A stretch of 64,000 bases of DNA from Apoderus coryli (Eukaryota; Arthropoda; Insecta; Coleoptera; Attelabidae), in NCBI GenBank assembly GCA_911728435.2, contig OU452205.1:5090260-5154259 (forward strand). The letters are read 5' to 3'. Shown here one piece after another: positions 31,290-43,639 of the stretch. Below the pieces are notes generated by a model, which was not told the origin of the DNA, made no database searches, and saw only the letters and a list, made by a program, of their open reading frames with translations. How positions within the stretch are numbered: the first letter of the stretch is position 1; every line of letters starts with the position of its first letter. The position numbers and the translations under genes are program-made.

Positions 31290-32280
31290 AATTTTTTGAA
31301 TATGATGTGTCACTGCAAATTCCAGACAAGGTCAGAAGTTTGGGACTTGTGTTGGATTCCGAATTACGCTTCAATGATCACATCTCTAAATGCATTTCAA
31401 AGTCATATGCCTCATTGAAGATGCTTTATCCACATATACACCTTCTCTGTGTTGAACTTAAAGCCAGACTCACTGACACTCTGGTTTTGAGTAATTTTAA
31501 TTTTTGTGACGTTGTTTATGGCCCCTGTTTGCTAAATATTGATAAAAATCGTATCCAACGCGTTCAAAAATCGTGTTTGAGGTACATTTTTGGGATTAGG
31601 AAGTACGAACCTATAAGCCACAAACTATTAAGTACCAAATGGCTCTCCATGAACGACCGGAGGCAGTTACATTCAGCGGTTTTATTTCATACAATTCATA
31701 TGACTAGACAACCCCCATATCTGTATAATAAAATTAGGTTCCGATCGGATGTACAGAACATAAACATTAGGTCCAGAAATCTTCTTTCTCCCCCAAGCCA
31801 CCGAACTGCCATTTTTGAGCGATCATTCCCTATTCAGATTTACAAAATCTATAATCGCATACCTGATTACTTAAAAAAGTTAAATGTATACTCCTTTAAG
31901 AAAAAAAATCGTGAATACTTAGTTATTGAATCCACTTTGAACTGATCCCCAATTTCCCAATATTTAAATTGACGATTCTAACTAATATTTTTTTGAATTT
32001 GTACATATTTTATGTATGAGTAATTTTACAGACTTTTTTTGTTTAATTTTGGAAGCTTCACAATATGATTTTTTGTTTGTTTTTTTTTTTTGTTTATCTA
32101 TTTTTCACTGTTACTATACTTTGAATATGATATTTTAGTTTGGGCTGAATTTCTATATCAGTTTTTACTGCCATTCAGCCCATTTTGTGGTTCTTTTTTT
32201 TTTTTTTGTCTAAATATTTATAATATATTGAATATGTATCTTATTTTGAACTGCAAATAAACTTATTATTATTATTATTA
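31290..32280 (+). pseudogene. LINE RT C-terminus and 3' UTR (same family as 12670-14265)
   Basis: A 212-codon frame reads KVRSLGLVLDSELRFNDHIS, SYASLKMLYPHIHLLCVELK, FNFCDVVYGPCLLNIDKNRI, CLRYIFGIRKYEPISHKLLS and SPPSHRTAIFERSFPIQIYK, ending at 31945. The 3' UTR runs to a (TTA)n tail at 32266-32280. It is nearly parallel in sequence to the minus-strand copy at 13 kb. The palm domain is missing, so it is a 5'-truncated insertion. Confidence 0.9.
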
Positions 32281-32409
32281 ATAGGGTTCGTGCAAGGGGA
32301 GGCAAGGGCCCCGCGCTCACTACGCCGATGTCCCGGAAACACTATCTCAACAAATGTCATTTGCAGAAAATATTTACGGCTCAAACTTAATTTACAATAT
32401 AAGAGCCAA

Positions 32410-32575
32410 AAAAAAAATACTTTTAATACTACAGTGCTGCCAAAATTAACACACAATTACAAACATTTAAAAATCCTTAATTGTACAAAAACTTTAACAC
32501 CCTATATCTTGCATTTTCTGAACTTTTCTTAGAATAACCTGACGAATCACACCCTTTTTTGAACAAGGTGTATAT
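32410..32575 (-). repeat. Inverted repeat arm, right
   Basis: Inverse counterpart of 30090-30300 (CTACAGTGCTGCCAAAATTAACACAC.. outward to TTCTTAGAATAACCTGACGA). The enclosed 2.1 kb includes hAT and LINE relics. Confidence 0.75.
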
Positions 32576-32809
32576 GGAGACTATTAGTTTCAAAATTTTT
32601 TTTTTTATTTCACCGGAAATACGTGTTTTGGTCATTATACACTGTGTTCAAGATAAGAATGGGATAGCATTGGAATCTTGGAGACGGTAGGCGTTATAAT
32701 GTCGGTTAAATTAGAGAAAAGCTGTGTAAGTTGAAACACCTTTTAAATTGTGTTTTCAAAAGTAAACTACCTTTAGCCGTTTTCGAGACTTTATGAAAAA
32801 ACAATTTTT

Positions 32810-33200
32810 TACTATTTTAACAGTTTATTTTATAATTAAATCCACAATCTAGCAGCATGTTTCGTAAGGTTTCTACAGATTTACAGTTATATCCTTTTAA
32901 AGTATCATTTCGACTAATATGTGTCTTCTGTGCATAACTTAGAGTTTTTAAAAAAATTATAAGAAACTGGCTCGAATAATGAAGAGTTATGTTTCGCTTA
33001 AAAAGGAAAAAATCAATTCCCACTATAATAGTTCTTTCTACACAAAGCAAAATAGAATTATGCAAATAACCAGGAAGTAAATATCAGATTGCGAAAAAAA
33101 AATGTAAAGCTTTGTTATTTCAAAGTTATTGTTACATAATATAGTTGCTGGTATAAAAAAACTGTAGTTTTATAAAACCGTGAGTCGTGTTCATTACATT
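32810..33200 (+). repeat. Dispersed repeat R, copy 2
   Basis: Same order of blocks as at 27170-27720, including CAAAGCAAAATAGAATTATG and CCAGGAAGTA, with small indels. No coding sequence recognised. Confidence 0.75.
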
Positions 33201-33424
33201 CAAAATGCATAATAAATTTGAATATTTTTGCATTAAAACATTAAGTTTGGACATGAAAAGTGTAACAAGGAACTTTAGCATTTGAATGTTATGATTTCAA
33301 ATTATGACAATTAGTTTTGTAATAAAATATAAAGGTTATACAAGGGTGAAAATATTATTATTATGTTTATAGGGTGAATGTTTACCGACGTACTTTTTTA
33401 ATTTTATTTAATAACAAAACTACT

Positions 33425-33615
33425 CGAGTATTAAAAATTTTTTAAAGACGACCAAACATGTTTCGAAACTATATACAATTTATTTATAATTATGATAATT
33501 TACACAATATAAATTACTTTTTCTATAAATGTTGAACCACTGATAATGAATTTGAGACCTTCGAAATATGTTTGGTCGTCTTTAAAAATTTTTTAGTACT
33601 CACTTGTATTAATAA
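33425..33615. mobile_element. Penelope-like inverted ends with decayed ribozyme motif
   Basis: A left piece (minus: CGAAACATGTTTGGTCGTCT) and a right piece (plus: CGAAATATGTTTGGTCGTCT) are inverted around about 33500, each running on to TTTAAAAATTTTTTA. The left copy lacks CTGATGA. Confidence 0.6.
33534..33577 (+). ncRNA. Hammerhead ribozyme motif, mutated core
   Basis: GAACCA 33534-33539, CTGATAA 33540-33546 (invariant G8 changed to A), GAA..TTC stem II 33548-33562, GAA, ATATGT, T, TGGT. Stem I pairs ACCA with TGGT. The G8 change predicts an inactive copy. Confidence 0.5.
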
Positions 33616-34049
33616 TGTGGAAATTTTGAATATTATAATATCGGAATATAAAAATAAATGTGAAATGTAGTGATAGATTAGGTGTAGGTTTGTCTGCTGA
33701 CATGCTCTAGACAATATCGATATGTTATGAGATTTAGGAGGATGGTTGCCAAAAAATCTTTTAAAAATATAGGTCGCACAGAATATCGTACAGTAGTGTT
33801 CAAAAAACAGTTATCAATTAGATTATTCTGCATAATATATTTAAAAAATAAATCTTATCAGCTACAGAAAAAAAATACATTATGTTACTTATTATCTTTA
33901 TACAGTGACGACAAAAATTCCCGCATAAATTCGATCACATTTAAAGGAAAATTTTTTGAAAAAAACTCTCGCTTTCACTTTTGGTTATAAAAAAACTATA
34001 CATCGTCCATCGAGGATATAGTTAGGCATGCCCAATAATTGTTTAATCA

Positions 34050-34400
34050 TTATACGAGGGCGGGTTGAAAAGTTTTCGGCAAGATAAAGGAAACCCATTT
34101 TTATGGTGTAATTCGTATAGCTCCGCACATAATGGATAACTTCCGCGTTGTTCTTAAATTTTTAACCTCACAGCCATTTTCTGAGGTTAGAAAACAAATT
34201 CATTAATTCAACTCAATTAATTTTCGCCACAGAAACAACGGATGTAAGTGCGGGTGCGTTGTCCTGGTGAAATAAGATCTTCCCTTTTGCCAAATGAGGT
34301 CGTTTTTAGCATCAAACGAAGATAATTTATTAGTATCAACCAAAAAAAGAAACGGCTGTTTCGTCCCAAAACTTTCCCGACAATTGCAATAGATATAGCT
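34050..34400 (-). pseudogene. mariner relic with one terminal repeat
   Basis: The left end ATACGAGGGCGGGTTGAAAA is a typical mariner terminus. On the minus strand about 34335-34225 reads HLAKGKILFHQDNAPALTSV (second catalytic Asp region HQDNAP). The remainder is deleted; the third Asp region is absent. Confidence 0.75.
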
Positions 34401-34669
34401 ATGACCTGCGTAACGAAACAGAATTTTAATAATAATAATAATTATAATTGTATTATTTTTATTATTTCCAATAAACTAACCTAACAAACTAACTACTTTA
34501 TTCAAAAAATTGCCAAAGCAGATGCTTTCAAATGACGTATCAGTCGACCCCTATTGCTATTTAAACATTTGGAAATTGTAAGCACTCCTATCACACGGTC
34601 GAAAAGATTTCAACAAAAAACTAATCGGTTCATCCTAGGACTCCCCCCCCCCTAGGACTCCCCCAAACT

Positions 34670-35090
34670 GTAAAAAGTCACCAGATTACTCTGGACTACT
34701 TTATTTTAATATGTTGCCTGAATCTATTAGGAATTCGAGAAATATTCATCAATTTAGTAGAAATTTAAAGGAATTCCTTATACTACACTCTTTTTACAGT
34801 CTGAGCGAGTATGTTGAGCACTGCTCTTAATGATCCTTCTCTATTGTGTTTTGACCTCTTGTGTGGTGACGAACTGTTGTTTTTGTTTGACTGTCTTATT
34901 CTGACGTTGTATGTTTATGGTTTAATGTACATATACAGGTATTTTTGTGTATAAATTTTAGCTATATGTTGATACCATTGAATTTGTGTTTAGATTTTGT
35001 ATTGTATTGTTTATTTACTTGACATGCCTATGTACTATTAGATTTTTGTACTAACTCAAGGCTAATAAAGTTATTATTATTATTAAACAC
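34670..35090 (+). pseudogene. LINE C-terminus and 3' tail
   Basis: The + frame ending TAA near 34829 reads SPDYSGLLYFNMLPESIRNS, NIHQFSRNLKEFLILHSFYS and LSEYVEHCS-stop. This matches the C-terminus of the 39-kb LINE (SPLYSGLYFFNLLPNEIRG). The 3' tail is (TTA)n at 35071-35084. Confidence 0.75.
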
Positions 35091-35094
35091 ATAT

Positions 35095-35180
35095 TCCAAA
35101 ATTAGCTCCATTGGTTAAAGCGTTTAGGCGCTATCCTGAAAGAATACATACAGACACACAGACAGACAGATTTCCATCTG
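35095..35180 (+). repeat. Transposon-type end with ACAGACAG run
   Basis: AGCTCCATTGGTTAAAGCG followed by CAGACACACAGACAGACAG resembles repeat termini common in arthropod retroelements. Placement next to the LINE tail suggests an older insertion. Confidence 0.4.
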
Positions 35181-36139
35181 GAAATGGTCCTAATCATCTC
35201 AGAGGACTTCAAAATGGTTATACCTATCTGTCTTTATATCAAATTTTTTCAAAACTTTCCCTAGGCGGGGAGGTAACAGTTATGATAAAGTTATTCATCA
35301 ATAATATTGTATTTGTCTTTGGGTTCAGTTTACCTTGCTTTGATTCATGTGTAACTTCAGAAATCTAATGACGAACTCAAATATCATCCAGAATTATAAA
35401 TCAACGCTTGATTGAGCGTTAGCAAACACGAGATCTTAATGTCGAATATCGCTTAAATATTCAGTTGATATCCCTGTAGTCCCAGCTATCTCAATCACTG
35501 TCATTCTGTTCTAACCGATTTTATGTTGTTCCCTCAACAGCCGTTTTCAATGTGCTGCGTCATCAGTGCTGGCTAGACCTTTCTCAATTTCCGAAATCTA
35601 TTGTACGCCGGTTGAATATGATAGAGTTGAGTCGCTTTTGATTTTTAAAAATCGACCACAAAAATCAAACCGAAAACTTCTCACCCCTTCTTTATGATAT
35701 GACAAACGCATCCTTTGAATATGCTACTATAGACCTTGCTATCTCTACAATCTCTCTATAGAGTTGACAGTTCTTCAGAATAATTTGGTACACACTTTCA
35801 ATGTTATTAGTGGTGGTCCCAGTATTTGGCGATGCCGAGGATTCATCAGTCCAACTGGCACGACCACGATTAAGTTAACTAACTGGCACACCTTTTCACT
35901 GTGGCAAAAGATGAGGAAGAGCAAGTATACTCGTAAAATGTACAATGGCTTATTGTGTTTTAAATACATGAATTTTTAAAATCATTTGTTTAGTACCGGA
36001 ATTGTTTTAACGAATAACGGAAGCTTAATATTGGTTCTCTTTTCCTTGTTGAAATCGCACTGACAGCGCCACTACCAGTGGGGGCTTGTGGCAGTTTAAT
36101 GTGGCATTAAATAAAATAAAGTCATATACTTAATTTTTT

Positions 36140-36765
36140 TTTGTGAAGCAGGAGTGTTTGATATTAGGAAGCTTTTTTTCCTTTCCGCTGTCCTTCACAA
36201 ACACAGAACCAAACATTTGCTGTAGCGAATTCAGAACTCCTTTCTCGTCTAAATCAATAGGTCAGAGACACTATATGTATTTGGCCCCACGGTTTTACAA
36301 TCTCTTACCTCCGGAAGTCAGATCCAAGCCCGCTTTGAAGAGTTTTAAGGCATCTGTAAAGGAATACATGCATGGCAAGTCTCGAGAAGAGTTTCAGACT
36401 CTTATCGGTTTTCTTTGATTCTGTGAATCATATTGGGATTTTTTTTCTTTTTTTCTTTATATACTCAAGTTATTCAGTCTTATCCTTTTTCGTTGTGTAG
36501 TATGTGGTGAATTTTTTGTTATGTTTTTTTATTAAGGTGTATTAGAAGCCAGATGTGCTGGTACTGCGGCCTGGTAGATATGGTAAGCTCACGGACAATC
36601 TTTATAAAGATTTTGTGAGTTAGACATGTTTATTTTGCTGATTAATTTAACATTGTTATTGTACCTAGTAAATTTTGTTGTTAACCGTTTTGAGTGATTT
36701 ATATATTGTTATAATTGTTTTATTTTGGCAAAATAAACGTTATTATTATTATTAATAGGTAGCTA
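36140..36765 (+). pseudogene. LINE C-terminus and 3' tail
   Basis: The + frame reads SIGQRHYMYLAPRFYNLLPP, then EVRSKPALKSFKASVKEYMH and stops at 36416-36418. The pattern RxY...APRFYN.LP.E(V/I)R....K.FK..VK.Y is a LINE RT C-terminus. The 3' UTR runs to (TTA)n at 36742-36756. Confidence 0.75.
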
Positions 36766-36799
36766 AAATTAATAGGGATATCCCTACTTCATCAACTGC

Positions 36800-38210
36800 A
36801 TAAAATATAGGTTATTTTTATAAGTAGGTACCTCACCTAAGTATTGTTTTCTTAAAAACCTTAATTAAAGTGTAATTAATATCTAGAATATATTTACCTA
36901 CTTCATAATAATACTAAATAAAACACATTTTATGAAACTGTCAATCAAATTCCTTTTATGCTACCTGTTAGCAAATCATAATACGTTTCATACCAGGTAT
37001 GATTAAAAGCTCTGCTTTTACGCATTTGTCTTTATATATATTTATCAAACATTTATTTAATATACTTATATATATATTTAACAAGATTTTTCTGTTCTTA
37101 AAAGGAGTGTTGATTAAAAAACTTAAATTAAAAAATAAACTATCATTTTTCATAATAACTGCGCTTACCTGATGTCAGCGTAAATATAATATACGCTGCT
37201 GATGTGTACTACTTCCACTTGCTTCTTCCATATTAAAGTATGAGATATTATGATATATTATTAAAAAAACAATATTTAGGGTACCTACCATTTATTTTTT
37301 TATAAAAATAGGTAGGTACCTATCAATTAAAAACCGTAGGTATATATATTTTTTTAATTTGTTCACTACTTTTTTAGATTTTAAAACTTCAATTAAATAT
37401 GTAGGTAACTAAATAGAAAGACTAATTTGTATTCAAAATATCAAAACTTTAAGCTTCCCGAAAAGTAAATAAAAATAATATTAGCAGAGCACTAGAAATT
37501 TGCGACTGTGTGATAGAGATATATATAATCAAAATAATAATCGACATATAGGTACAAAACACTCGGCATGCGTTGTCATATAACCTTATTTTAATTTAAA
37601 TCTCTGCTGCATCTATATGAAGCGTGCTTCTTATAGTGTTTTTTTAATGGCGAGATTCGTATGCTATGCTTAGTACAATTAAACGCTGGCAACTATGTTT
37701 ATACGAAGAGAGATAGGTGGTTGTATAGTGGGTATATGCCAGATGGCAGTGTTGCCCATTGTTGCTGAATAATAGATGAAAAGGCTTTGAGGCATGCTTC
37801 ATCTACATAAGAACGTGTATGATAAATAAATAGGCTATTGGTGTGTCACAGGACACAAGCACAGGCAAGGATGTCAACTGCCGCATACAGGGAAGAGAGA
37901 GACTGAAATAAATAATGTTTTACTATTATTACACGAATAAAAACAGAGGGCAATACCTATAGGTATGTAAATTAAGTATGTTAAATAGGTGTATAGGATA
38001 AAGCTTGCTTCAGATGAAGACGAAATTCAAAATTACAGTTTTATGGTAAAGCACGTTGAAAATTAAGTATATTAATTTATAGTTTAAATTTTATATAAAA
38101 AAAATAATTACACAATAAAATAGAATTAAATACATAAATATTATTAATTTTACTGATTATTTAGGTGAAGCGTTGCTTCACTTGCTTCATAGGACAAGCC
38201 CTATTCTTAT
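36800..38210 (-). mobile_element. Possible hAT-derived relic
   Basis: The right edge (about 38165-38205) is TGAAGC..TTCACTTGCTTCATAGGACAAGCCC, the inverse of the hAT end seen at 58836 (GGCTAGTCCTATGAGACAAG). Internal phrases near 37745-37900 (TGTTGCCCATTG, CAGGCAAGGATGTC) echo 59030-59080. No transposase frame or left end was found. Confidence 0.4.
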
Positions 38211-39144
38211 TTTTCAAAAAAATGAAGTGGCATTGCGAAATGTTGAATATTTGTGAAATAACTGTACTTCGCTAACAATGGTAACGCCTCGGAAAAAATC
38301 TATTTCGTATAGTCCTAGTTTGGAAAAATACACATATTTATAAGATTGATATATGAACATTTTGAACCCGTGCCAATAGTCTATCTCGAACGATTGGATT
38401 TTTTCTGCTCAGTGTAATTATGCGATATGTTGCCGCATGTATGAGTTTTCCAAAAATGATGTATTGCCTGTTTGTTGATGTTTCCGAAGAAATTTAATAC
38501 ATAATATATGGATGTATAGGTATTAGCAAATGGCAAACATAAAATAGCAAAGCTTTTAGGGATGACTTGAATACGCGTGTGTGTTTGATTGCGAATGCGA
38601 TGGAAAATTTTCCAGAGTATATTGATGATTCCTTGATTACCTATTGTACAGATATAGATTGATATTATGCTAATAATTAGTGAATAATTAAAGAAAAGTT
38701 GTGATTTATGTATAAGTTCAATGTTGAAAATTTAAATAAAGGAAAACTTCTTTTTTTTTTAAGTCATTACAAAATGTAGACATTCTAGGAGCGCCAAAAC
38801 TTTCCCGGCCTGCAAAATTAATCAAGTTATACCATAATATAGATAAAATAATGCACATAAATTATTTATTTATTTGTTTTATTGCAATTATTACAATGGT
38901 TAATCACCGGCTGAACTTACCATGAGAAATGGGCAACATTACTACTTGTATTAATAACAGATTTTTCACTTTTCGTTTTAAAAATCATATTAGCTACTTG
39001 AATTTTCTTAGTAAGAGATTCTTCAATGTATCTTTCAGCAACAGTTACCGACTTGCGGATGGAAGTTCAAAAAGAATTGACCCGAAATAAAGGCTATGTT
39101 TAAAGATTTCCGCCATCTTGGATTTTGGTACTAGGGTTCCATTT

Positions 39145-40795
39145 TGACATTTGAAAGCCTTAATGAGTACGGTATCAAAGATCATTGAGAAACTGGTTTC
39201 ACAAAGACTACTGTGTTTTCTTGATTCATCAAACATGATAACCGATTGTCAGCATGGTTTTAGACCAAATTTCTCAACAGAGACCTGCACACACGAATTC
39301 GTTCAGCATGTGCATGATTTAACCGATCAGGGCCAATATGTGGTTGCACTGCTCTTTGATTTATCCAGCGCCTTCGTTGTGGTGGATAGGGGATTTCCGT
39401 GCCAAAAAATTGAGAAGATGGGTTTACGGGGTCCAGTCAATAAGTGGATCCATTCATATATGGCAAATAGAAGGATAGCTGTCAAGGTGGGTTCATGTGT
39501 TTCGAATTTTGAAAATATGGATATAGGGACACCGCAGGGTAGTGTTCTCGGCCCCTTGCTATTCTTATTGTATACAAACGACCTTCCTATGTATGTCACA
39601 CGGGGTTCTCTGTACATATATGCTGACGACACTACAATTGTAATCAGCGACCACGATCCAGATAAATTACTAGAGAAAATTAACACTACCTTTAAGGAAT
39701 TTCAGTCGTGGTGCGTAAGCAACAGCCTCATGGTGAACCCCAGTAAAACGGTGGCATTGCACTTTAGCAGATACAAGCGTGAGTTGGGTTTTAATCTCAC
39801 ATTCAATAACATAACTTTGCCTTGGTCGGCTTCTGCCGGTTTGTTGGGTCTGCAGGTGGATCCCAAGTTCTCTTGGACACTGCATGTGGACAAACTTTGC
39901 AGTAAGCTGAATCAAAATATATACATCTTACATTCCTTAAAGAGCTTTATGAACCAAGCATCATTGCTCTCAGTGTATTATGGCTTAATATATTCTGCGA
40001 TTGGCTGCAATATCGCTGTGTGGGGCAGATGCGCGGAGGCAGATCGAGTTTTTATCACACAAAAAAGAGCACTAAGACTAATTTTTAACATACCATATGG
40101 TGGTACCTGTAAAGATACGTTTATTCGAAATCAGATACTCACTGTTCCATGTGTTTATTTGTACAGGGTGTTGTCTTTTGCGTTTAACTGTAGGAAGAAG
40201 GGAAGAGCTCGGAGGAGAGGTGATGTACATAAGCACTTAACCCGGGGAAGAGAGCAATTCTCTCTACCACATCCGAGGCATGAATTTTACAAAAAGTCAC
40301 CCCTATACTCAGGATTGTATTTCTTTAATCTGCTTCCTAATGAGATAAGGGGGTGCCAATCCGAGACATTATTTAAGAAAAAAATAAAGACTTTGTTGGC
40401 AGCTAACGCGTTTTATAGCATTCGGGATTTTACCGAATTTATTGTAACAAGACATTGATGCTGCGATCGCGTGACTGTTAACCAATTCTGGAATGCGCTC
40501 CCCTCGAGTAATTATTGTACTTGTTCTGTTGTGTATTGTGTTATTTTTATTTATTATCTGTTATATATATATATATATATGTTTTTTTATTGTATTTTGC
40601 TTATAAGTTTCTTATTTTTGTTGGATTGCAACATATATTTATGTCGTATTAATTTTTTTAATAACTTATTGTAAGACTATGTTATGTTTGTATGTAATTG
40701 TTATATTGTGTAATTGTTTTTGCAAGATATTGACGTGTCAATGTACCTCATAATGTACAACATATGACAAAATAAATGATTTGATTTGATTGTAT
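39145..40795 (+). pseudogene. Non-LTR retrotransposon with 435-codon open RT frame
   Basis: The frame 39151-40458 opens inside the RT fingers (TVSKIIEKLVSQRLLCFLDS, DCQHGFRPNFSTETCTHEFV). It continues VALLFDLSSAFVVVDRGF (usually DLSKAFDTVDH, so this catalytic box is altered), IGTPQGSVLGPLLFLLYTND, LYIYADDTTIVISDHDPDKL (intact YADD) and SNSLMVNPSKTVALHF. The C-terminus is SPLYSGLYFFNLLPNEIRG. The 3' UTR ends AATAAATGATTTGATTTGATT near 40795, a short TTGAT microsatellite tail. It is 5'-truncated with no endonuclease. An uninterrupted frame this long makes it among the youngest LINE copies here. Clade: CR1/jockey group. Confidence 0.9.
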
Positions 40796-41340
40796 TGCAT
40801 ATTTAACAAGACCAAAATTTGTAAAAATCTGGCTGCTAATAAGGGAAATATTAATTGGTACGCTAACTGCAATTTTGTTGACTTATGAAATATTTGCAAA
40901 AACAGTATTTTTTTAATGGCCAATTTCTCCGCAACCACTGGACCGATTTGTTTGATACACGTCTTAAAATGTTGAGAAAGAGCCACGTTGTTAATTACTG
41001 GAGTAGATATCTCAATTTTAGACAATTTTATTGAAAAAGAATTGCTCCAAAATAAGGGGTATGTATAAAGACGTCCGCCATCTTGCATTTTGATTTGGCC
41101 GCCATTTCGAAATCCGAAGTTTTAAAATTTATTTCATTGTCTATCTCACGAGATCAAGTTCATGGAAATCGATTCACTAGTAAAAAAGTTACAGGCACAT
41201 AAAAAATATCCGTTTTTTAAATACCTACTAAATACAAAGCGAAGAAATATACAAAAATCTAGGGATTTCCCTCTTACGAAGCACGAAACAGTTAGTAGAA
41301 ACACTGTGGGGTATAGTGGAGTTCACGATAAATGGTAATA

Positions 41341-41384
41341 AATATCGGAATACAACTTAGTCAACTAAGTTGTATTCCGATATT
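41341..41384. repeat. Perfect 44-bp palindrome
   Basis: Arms of 21 bp (AATATCGGAATACAACTTAGT and its exact inverse) flank CA. It would form a stable hairpin or cruciform. No element boundaries recognised around it. Confidence 0.95.
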
Positions 41385-41817
41385 GCTCATCATAATACCC
41401 GAGAATGCCTACCATGTAAAAGTACCGGATTGTATATTTATTATAATTTCTGAAAGCAGGTAATTTTGTCTTGAAGTGTTCACCTGGCTTGCAATAATTT
41501 TAAAACATTTATAAATATTTTATGCCCCAACCACAGCATAATAAGTACAGCATTACGAGTCCACGTTGGTACTTTGAACTAAATGATTTCAAACTGTGAC
41601 GTATGACACCGCCATTTTGGGTTAAAAGTCAGGTCCTGACTAAAAATAATTATAGTATTCGGTTTCTAACCACAGTACTGTATTTTCATTATTGCAAAAC
41701 TATTTAAGTACATAATAATATCGCTGTCAATTTCAGAAATATTTGTGGTGTGTCATAGTGATTGAAAACAGCCTTGAGTGGTGTTATCAGGTAAATGTTG
41801 ACGTGATTGTGTGATTT

Positions 41818-42010
41818 TTAATAATAATAATAATAAACATAATACTAATAAAGACTTTATTAGTAAAAAAAAGACATTTTTACAAAAGTTGACGCAGTGC
41901 TTCCTAAGCCTAAATTTAACTTAAACCTATCTGAAAATTGTTTTACATCGCTGGCCAAATTAAGTAGGTAGCTATATTTAAAATTATCAAGTATTTATCA
42001 TTATTTTTAC
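41818..42010 (-). pseudogene. Probable LINE 3' end
   Basis: (AAT)n at 41820-41836 followed by AACATAATACTAATAAAG.. has the same layout as the minus-strand LINE tails at 12.7 and 18.6 kb. No diagnostic peptide survives. A 10-bp inverted repeat ACTAATAAAG/CTTTATTAGT sits at 41845-41865. Confidence 0.45.
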
Positions 42011-42749
42011 TTATTACTCAACTAACAGGATTTTTGGGGAAGCGAAAAGAATGTTTAGGTGTACCGCTTATTGGGACAACATTTTGAAGCACACACATGT
42101 CCTCTCTGATTGTTCATTGTATTAATCATAAGATACGTTAATAAAAACAAAATCCTTTAAATTCTCACGAACACTATACCAAAAACACAAAACACAGAAT
42201 TAGATTACAAAGACAATATTTATTTATCTCGTACACGCCGACAATGAACTATATATTGAACACAGGAGTGAACGGTATCTATCTACGTCTATGCGATTAT
42301 TGTGACGTTTTAACCCATAATGGCGGGATGCGCGACGATATGCGCAGGACGCCTCGCAAGCGGAGAGTCAGAATACTGTCTTATTTATTATACTGTGCCC
42401 CAACGTACGAAATAGGCAGTATGTGGCGTCCGTGGATAAAAAGTAATAGTACCTACTTTTTCCAGTGATTCGTTAAAGAAAAGTCGCTTATCTTGTGACG
42501 CGAAAGTCATTATAAAAAATGTATATCCATACTTCCTTACTTCAGCAAGGATATAACGCGAGTACTGCAGCAAGTGTAAGTATTTCGACGAAGGTGTCTC
42601 TTACTTCAGTTAAACGAATTGTTGGAAATCCCATTGAATCAAGAAAAAAAGCGGTGTCACAAAAAGTCTAGATGCCGGGGTAAAATATTTGTTAAGGCGA
42701 ACAGAGAATATCAATGTCGATGACATTTTTTTAAATATCTGCAATTAAT

Positions 42750-43020
42750 TAATGATTAAGTATTGTAATTACTATTTAAGTAATTTAATTATCATTTAAG
42801 TAATTTAATTACTTATAAAGTAATTGAAGTACTTACTCTTAAAGTAATTGAATTACCTAAGAATTTTAAAAATCAATTATTTATTAAAATTATTATATTA
42901 CATCAGTAATTGAGAAAGGAATTTCAATTACCACTTTGTTGGCGTAATTGAATTAAAGTACTTGAATTACTAACAAGTAATTGAACAGGAATTTTGAATT
43001 ATTTTAATTCAATTACAGAC
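42750..43020. repeat. TAATTGAATTAC-rich simple repeat block
   Basis: Irregular repeats of AAGTAATTGAATTAC, AAGTAATTTAATTA and GTAATTGAA on both strands over about 270 bp. No fixed period. Confidence 0.7.
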
Positions 43021-43639
43021 AGACAGCGTCATTCAGGTAAAGCAATGATTATGCAAACAGAATTAGGGAAAAAATGCACCAGATATTTATATTCAATCTA
43101 TATTTGAAATCTGGTTAAAATGCACCATTACACCCTTGTACCATATCTCTAATATGTAAATTCCACTATAAAATTCCAGCAGATTAGAACTGAAATCTTT
43201 TGATTATAATTCTACGTCGCAACCGTTGTAAAGAATTACACAGTTGGATGGCTTTTCGACATTAAATTCCCTAGAGTATTCTCAAAACGTATTAAACTTT
43301 GGAACTTTATTCTCACCCTTTTGCAAAATTTTTCTAGAAGATAACATGTATATTTTCGTGCCATATTTTTATACTATATGGGACAGAACGGATGTATGTT
43401 AAGTGCACAAATGTTTTCAAATTTAATATGGCATATAAATGTGCACCACAATGGAAAAGTTTTTACTTAAAGTTTTTTCGAAGTGTTTTCGTTGATAATG
43501 TTTAAATCTGTTTGGGGTCTGCTGACCACTAAAATACTACATAAAATTGTGAATTAGTGAGTTGAATAAACTTCTGCCATTTCTGCTAAATTTCATGCAT
43601 TATATAGCAGCATATATATAAGCAGATATTGGAAAAACC

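Noticed and set aside
39327..39915. Minus-strand frames of 63-119 codons
   Set aside because: Antisense to the long LINE RT frame, which has clear RT motifs.
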